Shown here: in pieces, positions 50,107 through 61,659 of the stretch
Layout: each line of letters starts with the position of its first letter
Position numbering within the stretch: position 1 is the stretch's first letter
Source: Rhypophila decipiens
Taxonomy: Eukaryota; Ascomycota; Sordariomycetes; Sordariales; Naviculisporaceae
NCBI GenBank assembly: GCA_033297075.1
Contig: MU858058.1
Coordinates: 372,001 to 436,000 of the forward strand
Reading direction: 5' to 3'
Length of the DNA: 64,000 nucleotides
Program-made: the position numbers and the translations under genes
The notes under the pieces: model-generated
The model's input: the letters and a program-made list of their open reading frames with translations, nothing else
What the model was told of the DNA's origin: nothing
The model's database searches: none

Positions 50107-53100
50107 CTAACCACGTTTTCTTAAACCGCCACATGCAGCCATGACAGATTCTCTGACGCTTGTCATCCACTTGGACATTCGCCCTCTGAGTCTCCTTGGT
50201 GTTGCCGGAGGGTGCCCCAGGTCGTCCACACGTAAGCTTTTCTCGCGGCTATCATCTGCCCCCCCAGCGGGTGAAGTATGTGCAGATTCTCCATGGCCAA
50301 CATTTCCTTTTCCCGGGCCTGGCCGATATTCTGTATATTTCAGACGAGACTCGGCAAGTCGGGTGCGTAGATCTGAAACTCGTTTTCGCAGCCCACGCGG
50401 GGGTTTATGGCTGCCAGCGGGTCCATCAGAGACGCTGCTTCCTAAATCGCTTGTCGAAGCTAAACTTGAAGAATGTATTGTTTTCCATGGGCTTAATGGT
50501 TCCCCGACAAACATATCATCCATCTCAGTAGTCGCATTCTCGAGTGCAGATGTGGATGGTGGGCCGCTTGGAGGGCCAACACCGTCGACACATGCGCCCA
50601 ATGCATTCACAGTATCTGCCAGAATGTGCCCACTATTGGTTGTGGTCGATGCCGGGCCATCAGTATCATCCCGAATTTGAGTCTTTCCCGATAACCCCTG
50701 ATGCCGAAGAGTTGGCGATTCTGAAGTCACGGCTTGCCCTAGTGAGATCGGTACCTTGGATGTTGTAGGAATTCCATGTCGTGGTACTTTGAACCTCAGC
50801 ATCCCGTTGCCGGATTTTGAGATTCTACCGTCTTCGGTATGTTTCTGGAATGCTGGCATGCTGTCCCCGTGTGAGCTAGATGAAATGCCTATGGTGAAAT
50901 CGAGTTCACCAGGCAAGAGTCCGCTGTCGCTTGATATACTGTCTCTTGGACTTGGCAATACAGGTAGTGCTTTCATGAGCTGGGACACGCTATTTCGAAG
51001 TTTCAGTCTTCTTGCAGGTGAGACGGGCTCTGGGGCGAAGATGGGCAATCGGTATTCTGTCCCTGGCGGATGGCCTCCTTCTGACACACCTGATTTGGCG
51101 TTGTGGTTGGAGCTCGAGATACCGTATGGTCTTCTGTAGGTGCCCAATTCACATAATTCACTACACTCGCCTCCCTCATGGTCCCCGCAGTCTTTGAATC
51201 TTGACGGAGAAGGGAAGCTGGTTTCTGCGTGCTGAGCCGGCGAGGATCTGCTATCCGCTGATTCATGTGATTTGCGCGCCCCTTGGTCTTGATGATGATT
51301 CCGGTGATAAGCAACCGAGTGACGTGCATTGGCGTGTCTCGGAGACTTCACAGGCAACACAAGATTAGAAGAACCAGATTCAGGTGAGTGAGACTTGTTC
51401 CGGCGTAGATACCCGCTGACAACATAGGAAGGCGACTCCCGCGTTTCACAGGATAGTGACATGGATCGATGAATATCACCTGATTCTGGAACCGAACTCC
51501 TCTGGGGCAGAGCAGAATGTTGCAAGCATTCTTTGTATGTCATATCATATCTCTCTAGGCTCATGGGGCTGAATGGTCTCCAATCAGTCTTGTCTTGCTT
51601 AGCCCCAAGATCAATTTTGACTTCCATTGCTTCGGGCTGCTGTCTTGTACACTTCGCAGGGGGGGATTGTAGGCGTCCGATGTCACTCGTTGAGGCAGCC
51701 ATAAACCCTGAACTTGGAGCGGCACTCTTGTGCGAGGGTCGAGTTCCCTCTTGAGGCGGACCTTGCTCTGTGTCTTCTGAGGATCGATAGGCCCGAGGGT
51801 CCATTGGAGGGTCTGGGAATAGCCTTGAGGATGCGTCTAGTAGAGTTTTTGTTGGGGACAGAAGGTTTTGTTGATTCTTTGGCGATTTCTGCTCCGAGTC
51901 TAATTCCGTGGGAGACGAGTCACGGAGTACTGTGGTGACATTCTGGATGTTTGCATCGCGGAAACGAAGGGTATACCGCTCATCCAAAAGCATATGCCGA
52001 TGAAGACTGGGAGCCCGGGTCGGGATGGGAGCTAATGGGGACAAAGGTGGCTTGACAACCGGGGGGGCCTCCTCAAATTGCTCGGTGTAGTCGTAGAAAA
52101 GTACGCCACTTGATTGAGCACGGGAGGAGTGATTTTGTACCGGCCGAGGGTAAGGAGGACGATGCATGCCGCCGATCGATGTCGGGCTGGAGGACGTCAA
52201 GCTGTTATTCGATTTGCCCCTGTCAAGCCTACCACGATATTCACTGCCCGAAATCGTCGGCGCAGCTGAGATCCGTCCAGTAGACATTTCTGCCACAGAT
52301 AAGCTGCTAGCGCTTGACAAGGACATCGATCTGTTGGCATCGGGTCGGGTGAGTCCAGGGGTCGCCCGACGGCTGCTATGCGGATAAGTTGGCTTGCGCA
52401 GATCATGAACAGTACGCTTGGAGGAAAAACAGTCAGATACGAGACCCAGCACAAGAGTGGGTGGTTTGAACCAACATGTGGAATACGGTCAATCTGTATC
52501 ATCCTGCTATAGTCGACGGCTCCGTTGTCAGTCCAAGCGGGGGACGACGGCCGCATCCCTGGGCGCCTGAGTCTTGCCGGGTAAGGAAATGGAGATCGCG
52601 GCCTTTGCAAGAAGGTCCCACTTGATTGACTCTGCAAGGTTCCATTCGACTTCTTACTCGACATTGGTCGTGAACTGCAACTTGTCATGGAATAAGTGCG
52701 CTGGGCGGGATCGTCCAGAGGTTGCGAGAAAGTACTGGACGCAGACCGCTGACTAGTTGACCCATGCATGGAGACAATCTCGGATGCCGTATCTCGAGGG
52801 CGCGGAGTGCGGCGACTATCATGCCTGAAAGTCGGCGTATCGATCATGTTGCCTCTCGGAGATGTCTGCCAATTCTCGTCCCCGGAATCAGACTGGGCGT
52901 AAAGCGGCCGGTGAAAATTCGTGGTTGATCGGCTTGGCCTGATGGAAAATAGCCCGATGTCCCCAGTCTCGGTCGTCGTTTTCAGCATGCTCTCGAGAGG
53001 TCCCGGGCGGTTTAAGAGGCAGGTGTTCTCGTTAACGCTCCGAAGAGGTCGCCGCGTAAAAGGATTCGAGTCGACCGTTCCAGGAGAGAAGCCCGTGTCG

Positions 53101-53165
53101 GCGGCATACCTCCGGTTCATGGATCCATGGCTGGCAGATCGTCTTGCTGCTCGCACTTGTTCCAT
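50107..53165 (-). CDS. Very large Ser-rich hypothetical protein, probably disordered
   Basis: Unrecognised. Exons, right to left: 52476..53165 and 50107..52416, joined in phase 0 across a 59-base intron with a GTTGGT donor, an ATCTGAC branch-like site and a CCAAG acceptor. They give 999 residues. Ser, Pro, Arg and Gly are abundant throughout, with short basic runs such as RRSASHGSMNRR near the start. The C-terminal 70 residues are different: LRKRVSDLRTRLAESRLKY, probably helical, and RLRGRMSKWMTSVRESVMAA, an amphipathic basic helix that could bind a membrane. There is no transmembrane segment. It has the same general style as the neighbour at 46707-49034, but I see no aligned segment that would prove duplication. 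Confidence 0.78.
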
Positions 53166-55859
53166 GACGAAGGTGGTGTGGTGATACCGGTATGTTGAAT
53201 GAAAAGGATGACATTCAGAGCAAAAGGGAGGAATCGTGGTCCCAAAATACAGATCAGTGATCCTCGTGGCGAGAAGCTATGAAGATGCAATCCGTGGTTG
53301 ACCTTAGGAAGACAAGGCTCCTTGGGCTCAGAGGCTCAAGTTGCCATAGTCTGTTGGCTAGAAAGTTGCTTGTTGAACTGTGAACAACCTCGAATTTCGA
53401 ACCCGAAGTAGACGCACAAGGATAGGAATGCGAAGGGATCCACGGTCAATCGCTCTTTCCCAACGGCAACACCCACATGAGTGCCGCGGTGGAGGCAGAA
53501 GTACACCGGGGAGGGCCATCCTGACTCTAGAGGAACGCAGAAGGGACGAATTAGTTTTGAGCCATGTGAATTGGGGAGGAAAGAGGCAGAAGTGGAAACC
53601 TGTTGGGGTTACCAGTGAAGGTAATTACTGCATTGGTGATGATAGCGAGTGGTGGCAGGCACGATGCGGCTTAATATATGATAAGCACAAACATAGGTCC
53701 CCTTTTCCCGACTATCCCATAACACAAACTCTTAGGTTGAGCATTGGTCTCCGTTTTTAGAGCCTTCATCTGATCCTCGTAAGTGACCAAGATGCTGACC
53801 GGGATGATTTGAGTCTCGTGGTCTCGAGTCCCGCTCACCGTAGACTGACCACTTTTTCATCCAACGCACATGGCCGTCTTGAAACCTGGTCTTGGTCCTC
53901 TAGGAAACGATACTAGAACTCTCGATGAATGCGTTTTTCTGGCCACTCGGCTAGAAATGCCACGGAAATCAAGAATGGAAGTTATGGTCTGCCTTGGCTG
54001 AGGTGCCAAGGCGTGCCGTCGTTCTCGAGGCTGAACGCCTGATAATCTTCAAGCGAAAGAAATCCATCTAACGACGTTCATCATCTTGACCTTGTATCAC
54101 TACCAGCTCGTGGGTGGTCCGGTAGGAACGGACCGGTGTTTATCTTTGCAATCCTTTGTACGTGTACCGGTACTGTACGGTATTACAGACACGGTGTACA
54201 TACAAAAGGTATTGAGTGTTCAGCAGGCGGTCTGTAGCCACGCCTAGTGGAAGTAACCCCAGACGTGTCATGTTCCAAATTCCGACATTGCGGAGGTGCT
54301 ACCGTCCGGACGGAGGATTTCCTGCCAGCTTATTATTTTGGGGCGATGTGGATACTGACCGTGATGATAATCCCATGTGCGAGGTAGCAGCGAGCGGGAG
54401 TAAGAAAAGCATGAACCGCTGCACTGACATATCTGGCCTCAGATACGGTATACTTGACAGCGGTCTACTGTCTCAACGTCCGTCAAGAAGAGAAATGCCC
54501 CGAGAGAAATTAAGGCTGGGATGCCGTATCAAAATGGCCAGATCTGGCTGGGAAGTGGTGCACGTCCTCCTAATACTCCCTTATCCCCGGTCACCTATGC
54601 TGAGACAGTGTTGAGCTTGAAGGGAGCAAGATGAGAACCGTAAAGATTTCGATATGTGGTGTATCTGGACCCGACATGTATCTGGATCTGTAATACACCA
54701 GCAGAGGTGGCAATCAGTAATTGAGAGGACAGACCTCCACACTGGATAGACCCGGAACGGCTTGCCTTGAGGTGCCATCTTAACCGACCATCCCAGAGAG
54801 ATGGAGACTGTGCCTCATTTCTATTGGTCCCTGCCTGTGAGGCTGTAAACTTAATAAACGCCGCCGTAAAGTGGTAGTGTAAAGCCGAGCAATCTCGTCC
54901 CGTATCGACTCCTACCTGCAGATTCAGTAACGGCATACATCGCCCGTTCGCCACAAGACCCTGGCTATACCATTGCCTTGATTAAATTATTAATCCAAGA
55001 AAATAATCATGAAATGTAATGAAGGGAATGCGGTGGGTTAAGGGTATCCAAGGGCTGTCGACATAGGACGGGACCTAGGGATTTAGAGTTTATACACCCG
55101 TAACATTTGCCATGATATTTCATGTGGAATACATGGTCTGCAGCACAAACAAGACCACCAACACCTTCTTTGACCAAGAGAATGACAATAAAACAATAGC
55201 TGCCGGTCTGTCGGTGCGAATAAAGCCACAGGAAGTCATTGTTCTATATCTTTTTAGGTCCAGCTGTCACCGCTACAAAAATTCAGAAAGCAGTCCCGAT
55301 GAAATGCTTTCGAGGTCACCGAGACAACATCCGTAGTTTTGGTGGGTGATGCCTGCCATCAGAATGTCAATTCAGTCCTCTTGGCATCCAGCCCACCCCA
55401 CCACTGATCGGCCCCATTTTGGGTCAACCCCTGGCCAAGGCTGAGCTCATGCAGGAAAAGACACGCTGTTCTTCTCGACCCTGAAGAACAGATAGCTTAG
55501 AAATGGGGTAAAGCTGTTTTCGCCTCTAGATAAAAAGTAGCCACCTCTTTCCAATTCACCACTCCCGACGGTTTTCTCTATTCAACTTCCACCTCGATAT
55601 AAAAAAGGGCCCTGTTCTTTCGAGGTCAATTTCTTTCCTGCACCAGGTATTCCTTGATCTTTATTTCTTGTCCAACTTCACAGAGTCCACAGTAAGTTTC
55701 CCCTCGTCCCTTCCCCGAGATAACCTTATCTGCAAACCCCAACCCGTCCGCCTCTCCTGTGTCCTTTCCCGACCATCTTTCCAATTTCACCGACCGCGCG
55801 AATCCCAACAGCAGCTAATCGTCTCTACCTCGTTCAGGACTACCAAAAAAAGAATCAAA
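53166..55859. other. Intergenic between divergent Ser-rich gene and PDI
   Basis: About 2.7 kb with no supported gene. Frames such as 53380-53760 and 54216-54614 show no family signature. Palindrome-like GTACCGGTAC sits near 54167. The last 300 bases are C/T-rich and match a strong fungal promoter and leader for PDI. Confidence 0.55.
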
Positions 55860-57496
55860 ATGCACGGTGTCTACAGATACGCCCTCGGGCTGCTTGCTGC
55901 GGCGGCTGTTGCCACTGCTTCCGATGTCGAGCAATTAAAGAAGGACAACTTCGAGGCCTACGTTAAGGAGAACGACATTGTTCTTGCTGAGTGTAAGCTC
56001 TTCCCTCCTCAATCAATCGAACCAGTCTCTCGAGTGCGCCTGCTAACGCATTCTGAACAGTCTTCGCGCCGTGGTGCGGTCACTGCAAGGCCCTCGCCCC
56101 CGAGTACGAAGAGGCGGCTACCTCCCTCAAGGAGAAGAACATCAAGCTTGTCAAGGTCGATTGCACAGAGGAGACCGAGCTCTGCCAACAATATGGCGTC
56201 GAGGGCTACCCCACTCTCAAGGTCTTCCGTGGCCTTGACAACATCTCCCCCTACAAGGGCCAGCGCAAGGCTGCTGCGTAAGTCCACCTTTTTGATTCTA
56301 GGGTCCAGGCACAGGCTAACAAGATCGACAGCATCACCTCCTACATGATCAAGCAGTCCCTCCCATCAGTATCGCTCCTCACCAAGGATACTCTCGAGGA
56401 CTTCAAGAAGGCCGACAAGGTCGTCATTGTCGCCTACATTGATGCCGCCGACAAGGCTTCCAACGAGACCTTCAGCAAGATCGCCGACAAGCTCCGGGAC
56501 AACTACCCCTTCGGCGCTAGCAACGACGCTGCTTTGGCTGAGGCCGAGGGTGTCACTGCTCCTGCGATCGTCCTTTACAAGGAGTTTGATGAGGGCAAGG
56601 CCGTCTTCACCGAGAAGTTCGATGTTGAGGCCATCGAGAAGTTCACCAAGACCGCTGCCACCCCTCTTATCGGAGAGGTTGGCCCCGAGACCTATGCCGA
56701 CTACATGGCTGCCGGTATCCCCCTCGCGTACATCTTCGCCGAGACCCCTGAGGAGCGCAAGGAGCTCAGCGATGCCCTCAAGCCCATCGCTGAGGCCCAG
56801 CGTGGAGTCATCAACTTCGCCACCATCGACGCCAAGGCTTTCGGTGGCCACGCCCCCAACCTCAACCTCAAGGCCGAGAAGTTCCCCGCTTTCGCCATCC
56901 AGGAGACTGTCAAGAACCAGAAGTTCCCCTTCGACCAGGAGAAGGAGATCACCCACGATGTCATCAAGGCCTTCGTTGATGACTTCGTCGCCGGCAAGAT
57001 CGAGCCCAGCATCAAGTCTGAGCCCATCCCGGAGACCCAGGAGGGCCCTGTCACCGTTGTCGTCGCCAAGAACTACAATGACATTGTTCTCGATGACACC
57101 AAGGATGTCCTGATTGAGTTCTACGCTCCTTGGTGCGGTCACTGCAAGTCTCTTGCCCCCAAGTACGAGGAGCTCGCTGCCCTCTACGGCAAGAGCGAGT
57201 GGAAGGACAAGGTCGTCATCGCCAAGGTTGATGCCACTGCCAACGACGTCCCCGATGAGATCCAGGGCTTCCCCACCATCAAGATGTACGCCGCCGGTGC
57301 CAAGTCTGAGCCCGCCAGCTACTCTGGATCCCGCACTATTGAGGACCTCATCAAGTTCATTGCCGAGAACGGCAAGTACAAGGCGTCTGTTACAGTCGCT
57401 GAGGAGGCTGAGGAGTCTGCCGCCCCTGAGGCCGCTGCTGAGCCCGCTGCTGAGGAGGCCGAGGCTGCCAAGGAGGCTGAGCACGACGAGCTATAG
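55860..57496 (+). CDS. pdi1: Protein disulfide isomerase
   Basis: PDI forms and rearranges disulfides in secretory proteins in the ER. Exons 55860..55992, 56061..56277 and 56332..57496 give 504 residues, the usual length. Residues 1-21 form a signal peptide. Two thioredoxin a-type domains carry the active sites CGHC at 50-53 ([13 protein letters not shown]) and at 385-388 ([14 protein letters not shown]), with the inactive b and b' domains between them. The C-terminal tail is Ala/Glu-rich and ends in HDEL, the ER retrieval signal. Codons in the third exon are strongly biased to C-ending forms (AAG, GAG, ATC, GCC), as in highly expressed fungal genes, and this makes long false frames appear on the other strand. 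Confidence 0.97.
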
Positions 57497-58103
57497 AGGA
57501 GATATCAATATGTACTTTAAGCATTTCTACGGTTTTCATTAGGGACGGCCGGTCGCTGACAAGCCCGGGGACTGGATGGAGCAAAAATACCTGTGTGCAT
57601 TTCTTTAACTAATGAATTGATTTTTTTAAAACACAATACCAGCCGGAGGCATTCCTCAATTTGACTCGTTAGGCTTGTGCATCAACAAACAGTGTCTCGT
57701 CCTTGTGGCCTGGTGAGGTAGTAGCTAATACCCCGAGCACTTGGTCATCGAGGTTCTGAAAGTTCATTCAAAAGTAGCTTTGTTCACATGCAACCCCTAT
57801 TCTCTGCAGGATGTCGTCGTTGAAAATTCACATTGCCATTGACCCCTGAAATCAGGCCACGTTCAGGAGAGGTATTTCTGCCGCCAAACACCGCCTAAAT
57901 GTTCAGGGCCAGTTGATTGGCTCCGGTGCTCACTCTCATTGGAAGCTCCTACCCTGCTTGCGCCCTGCAATCCGGCCGTAAAGTGCTTGCATTTGACATC
58001 GAGACAACACAATACAACACCACTGCAGAATTGTCAGGTCGCGAGCTTGCGTGAATTTTATCATAAACGATCACCTCATCTCCCAAACGGTATATCGCCA
58101 ACA
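57497..58103. other. Intergenic, PDI 3' flank and next promoter
   Basis: 607 bases between two plus-strand genes. No open frame with a signature is seen. It holds the PDI 3' end and the promoter of the small mitochondrial-looking gene. Confidence 0.6.
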
Positions 58104-59180
58104 ATGAGTGCAAGAATTCTCTCGACTGGCCTAGGACTCGGTGCCAGCGCGCCATTCGCCGCCCGATCTGCTACCCGCCACTTTCAGACTTCGGCGCGTC
58201 GTCTCGAGGCTGTCGTGGCGCCGGCCATTCCTGCTAGGAAACCTGTTGGAGCTTTCCGCGGAGGGTACGCATGACTCTTTTTCTTTCAGCTATGGCCTCA
58301 CATCTTCTCTTGTTGTATCCCTGAAATTGTACAAAGGAGGGGCACCCCGGAGACGGCGCTGGATAATGCCTCCCCATCTCTCTGGGATTTTCTGTTTCTT
58401 TTTTGCCATCTCATGTACTGACTTGTCATGCAATTGCTGCTTTTCTTCGGATACAGACTCTTTGGCTTCTTCTTCGGAAGCACCCTCGCCGGAAGCGCCG
58501 TCTACTACTACGTTTTCCAGGAATACAAGACCTCGAACGAGCTGTTGACTGAGGATATCTACGTGCGTTACTGCATTTGATTTCTTCCTGTCGTCGTCGT
58601 TTACTCCATATCACCAGCATATTACTCTTGGGCGTTTGAGCGAGCGAGCGGGCGAACAAGACAGTTTCTTTTGCTTTGTTTTTATACACAGCATAGATAC
58701 CACCCCAGTTTCGTGTTACTATGTTTGGAAATTTAGATGTTTTGGGTGTTGATTGGGTTGGGCCATTGCGGAAAACAGGAGCAAGTGGGATCGGGAAAAT
58801 CTTGGAACGGAGGGACTGGGTTGGGGAAAAAAAAGGGGGGGGGGGGGATTTGGGTTTTGATTTCAGCGTAATTATTACTCTTCTCCCCGTTTCTTCTCTT
58901 CCCGGCTCCCTACTTTCTGGGTTTCCTGTTTCCTGCGCCCCCTTTTCTTGGGATGTTGGGGAGGGTTTTGCTTCCTTGGCAAGAGGGTTTGCGCTCGCTC
59001 GCCTGCTCGGAGCCCGTTTTCGATTTCATCACTACACTGCCTTTCTGCGTCCGATGATATAGTACATGCTGACCACATATACACCTACAGGCACTCCAGA
59101 ACGCAGTCGATCGGTTAAGCAAGTACGTCGGTACCCTGGAGGACAAGATGGAGACGCTCGAGAGACAGAAGAGAAAGTAA
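58104..59180 (+). CDS. Small mitochondrial-targeted membrane protein of unknown function
   Basis: Exons 58104..58264, 58457..58562 and 59091..59180 give 118 residues, visible only after splicing. The first 40 residues are rich in Arg, Ala and Ser and lack acids until residue 35, including RSATRHFQTSARR, a typical mitochondrial presequence with a probable cleavage near the arginines. One transmembrane segment follows, GLFGFFFGSTLAGSAVYYYV. The C-terminus, NELLTEDIYALQNAVDRLSK through LEDKMETLERQKRK, is a charged helix likely to form a coiled coil. I believe it is a conserved fungal protein but cannot name it. The second intron, 58563..59090, is 528 bases, far longer than its neighbours, and contains an A8G13 run. 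Neighbours are PDI and Vps71, with no functional link seen. Confidence 0.8.
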
Positions 59181-59696
59181 ATGATGAATACGAAATGGGT
59201 TTTTTTTTATGGATGATGTATGCATACGGGTCTTTGGTTGGTCGTTGACTGAGGCAAAATAATATCTGTACAAAAGAGAGGTCTGGGACGCTTTAGGTTG
59301 TTGGGCTCATGCTCTTCGTGACGAGCCACTATGCTGGAATTATTTTGGCACTCAACCTTTGTTGCTTGATATCATATATGCTCCAAATTTGAATATGGGC
59401 TTTAATCATCTCTCTTGCCTCTGGATCCCATGACGCAAGATGACGGGAATGGGAATTCGTCTTGATAGGGAACTCTGTACGGAGTACCCAGCCAACTTGG
59501 GTGTCCCTGTCATAATAATAATGCACAAGCTTTCCCCAGGTTTTCCCCACGCTTCCCGGTTACAGGGCTTGGGGTCACTAGCTTACATCCTTAAAGCGCC
59601 AAAACTTTGCCGCGTCAAATCCCACTTTAACGCGTCCCATACAGTTTCCTCCGCCCCACTAAACACCACGTTCAAATTCGCAGAGCCAGCTCCAAG
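59181..59696. other. Intergenic, upstream of the Vps71 gene
   Basis: 516 bases between two plus-strand genes. Contains GTACGGAGTAC at 59477-59487, the reverse complement of the element at 13581. Nothing else is supported. Confidence 0.6.
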
Positions 59697-60937
59697 ATGA
59701 ACAATTTCGGCGTCATCGAGGTCGCCAGCACGAAAACGAAAAACGCTCCCGGGTGGGCATACGTACCAGATGTCGGGCCTTCGCCCTCGGCGGCAGCTCT
59801 CCAGCCGGCCAACAGGAAACGAGCGAGGAACCAGACAGCCCTGAGCCTCTCTGACCTGTCGGCGCGGCAGGATGCAAAGATACGAAAAGAGCTAGAGGCC
59901 CTCGATCGAGATATCCACAAGGATGCGGCGATTCCTATACCGACCAAGGGCGGCGGCGCGAGTAGATGTATGTTAAACAACAGCAACCCCGTTGCACGAG
60001 CCTTTTGATAATGACCAGCTAGCTAATCAGTGATTTCCAAACAGCTCAGAAACATACGCCCAACGTGCGCAAGATATCACAGTCCCAAAAGACATTTGCC
60101 AACCACCTCGATGACTACCAAGCGCTGCTGGCCCTGGCCGAGACCAACCCCGCTGCCGCTGCCGCCTTGATGAACACCGCTCCGCTGCCGAAGCCGGCCA
60201 CTGCTGCTGCTGCCTCTTCGAGCTCAGCGAGGAACTCGAACTCGCCTGCTCCGACGTCTTCCTCTGGTGGTGATAAGGGGGCCAGCGGCGGCGGTGGGAC
60301 CCCTTCTACGAGCAAACGATCAGCGGCCATGGCAAAGCGGGCGGCGTTAGCCACGGCCAACGAGAAAAAGAAAGCAGCAGCGGCGGCGGCAAAAGCCAAG
60401 GCGGAAGCAGAAGAAGCAGCCCGGGCGACGACGAGTGCAGATCAAGATGTAGAGATGACGGATGCCCCGGGCAGCAGCACAGAAGAAGGACTTGTTGGGG
60501 GAGTGGAAACAAGTGCTGGTTCAGGGTCATCACAACAACAACATGGCATTGCTGCTGCCGCCCCAGAAGAACAACCTAAATTACAACCTACTCCGCCGCC
60601 GCCGCAGATGTACCCACCAGACGGGACCATCCTCCCACCGTACAAACGAGCCCCGCCGCTACCACACGAAGGAGACAATGACCCGCTCTTGGTGTCGTAT
60701 GTACCAAGCTTCCCGACGGACGACGAGTTGAGGGCGTTGTTTACCGCTCCGCCGCTGAGTTACCTCGAGGCGAGGGCTGCCTGGGGTGAGGAGGAGAGCC
60801 GGTATCCTTCCAGGAGCTTTTGTGATGTCTGTGGGTACTGGGGGCGGGTGAGGTGTTTGAAGTGCGGCGTGAGAACTTGTGCGTTGGCTTGTCTGAATAC
60901 ACACAAGGAGGAGTGTGTTACTCGGTATGGGTTGTAA
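59697..60937 (+). CDS. SWR1 chromatin-remodelling complex subunit Vps71/Swc6 (ZNHIT1-like)
   Basis: Vps71/Swc6 is a subunit of SWR1, which exchanges histone H2A for H2A.Z in chromatin. Exons 59697..59967 and 60045..60937, with a 77-base intron, give 387 residues. The C-terminal HIT-type zinc finger spans about residues 353-383: FCDVCGYWGRVRCLKCG, then CALACLNTHKEEC, ending at TRYGL. The N-terminus, with RNQTALSLSDLSARQDAKIR, and the KFANHLDDYQ-type helix (QKTFANHLDDYQALLALAE) also fit the family. A central low-complexity Ala/Ser/Lys region makes it longer than the yeast protein. The acceptor at 60044 was chosen over an earlier TCAG because only it keeps the frame. Confidence 0.88.
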
Positions 60938-61659
60938 CGGGAACTTTGCAAGGACAAGGAGTTGTGAGGCTGGACTTGACTTGGATATTTATTGGGTCTG
61001 GCTGCTTGTTCTGGCCATATTGACAGTGTTTGTCGGTATATTATAGATGGATGGCAATATTGATACCCAATTCTCGTGCACCCAGCACCTTCCAAGCCGA
61101 ACCGCGTCCCTCCCAGAGTTGGACGTGACCTACAGACCGTCTCTGTTCGACTAGCAGGCGCGAACACCTCCCCCGTCTGTATTCAAGTTGAATCTGCGGT
61201 AAAAAAAAAAAGGCTTCAACCGAGCAATACTCTTTTCTCTGTATTTAATCGGGCAGGGAGGCACGAGTCTGTTGCGATGCCGCCGTGGAAATAAATTGTC
61301 CAGTTTCGCACATTGATTCACCCAGCCTCACCCTTCCACCTCTGAACTAATTTGGAGAGGTCGAGAATGTCCAGGCACGCTCCCATCGAATTGGAATCAA
61401 CCAGTTGCATACACAATCACGTGGCTTTGAGCTGAGTGGCTGTGGCCGCCATACGTGTGACTGGGCGATGTTATCAATCATGCACATCCCAGCCTGATGG
61501 TGGTTCATAATCGCGACTATGCGGGACATTAACATCCACCGGACAGAGAAGCTGGGCAGCATATAGTTCGAAAGACCCGGAAAGACTCGACGGGGTATAT
61601 CTCAAAAACTACCATTCTATTCCTTTGTCGGTTCACCTTTTCGTGCCACGGAAGCCAGG
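60938..61659. other. Intergenic, upstream of the NLR-like gene
   Basis: 722 bases with the Vps71 3' region and the promoter of the NLR-like gene. A run of ten A lies at 61201-61211 in the middle of a random frame. No gene is supported. Confidence 0.55.

Noticed and set aside
55550..55575. A CCAAT sequence followed by CCGAC upstream of PDI, like an ER-stress element
   Set aside because: The second half differs from the CCACG consensus, and fungal UPR sites are of another type.
56366..57484. A 372-codon minus-strand frame opposite PDI
   Set aside because: It is a mirror of strongly C-biased PDI codons; the plus-strand protein has full family identity.
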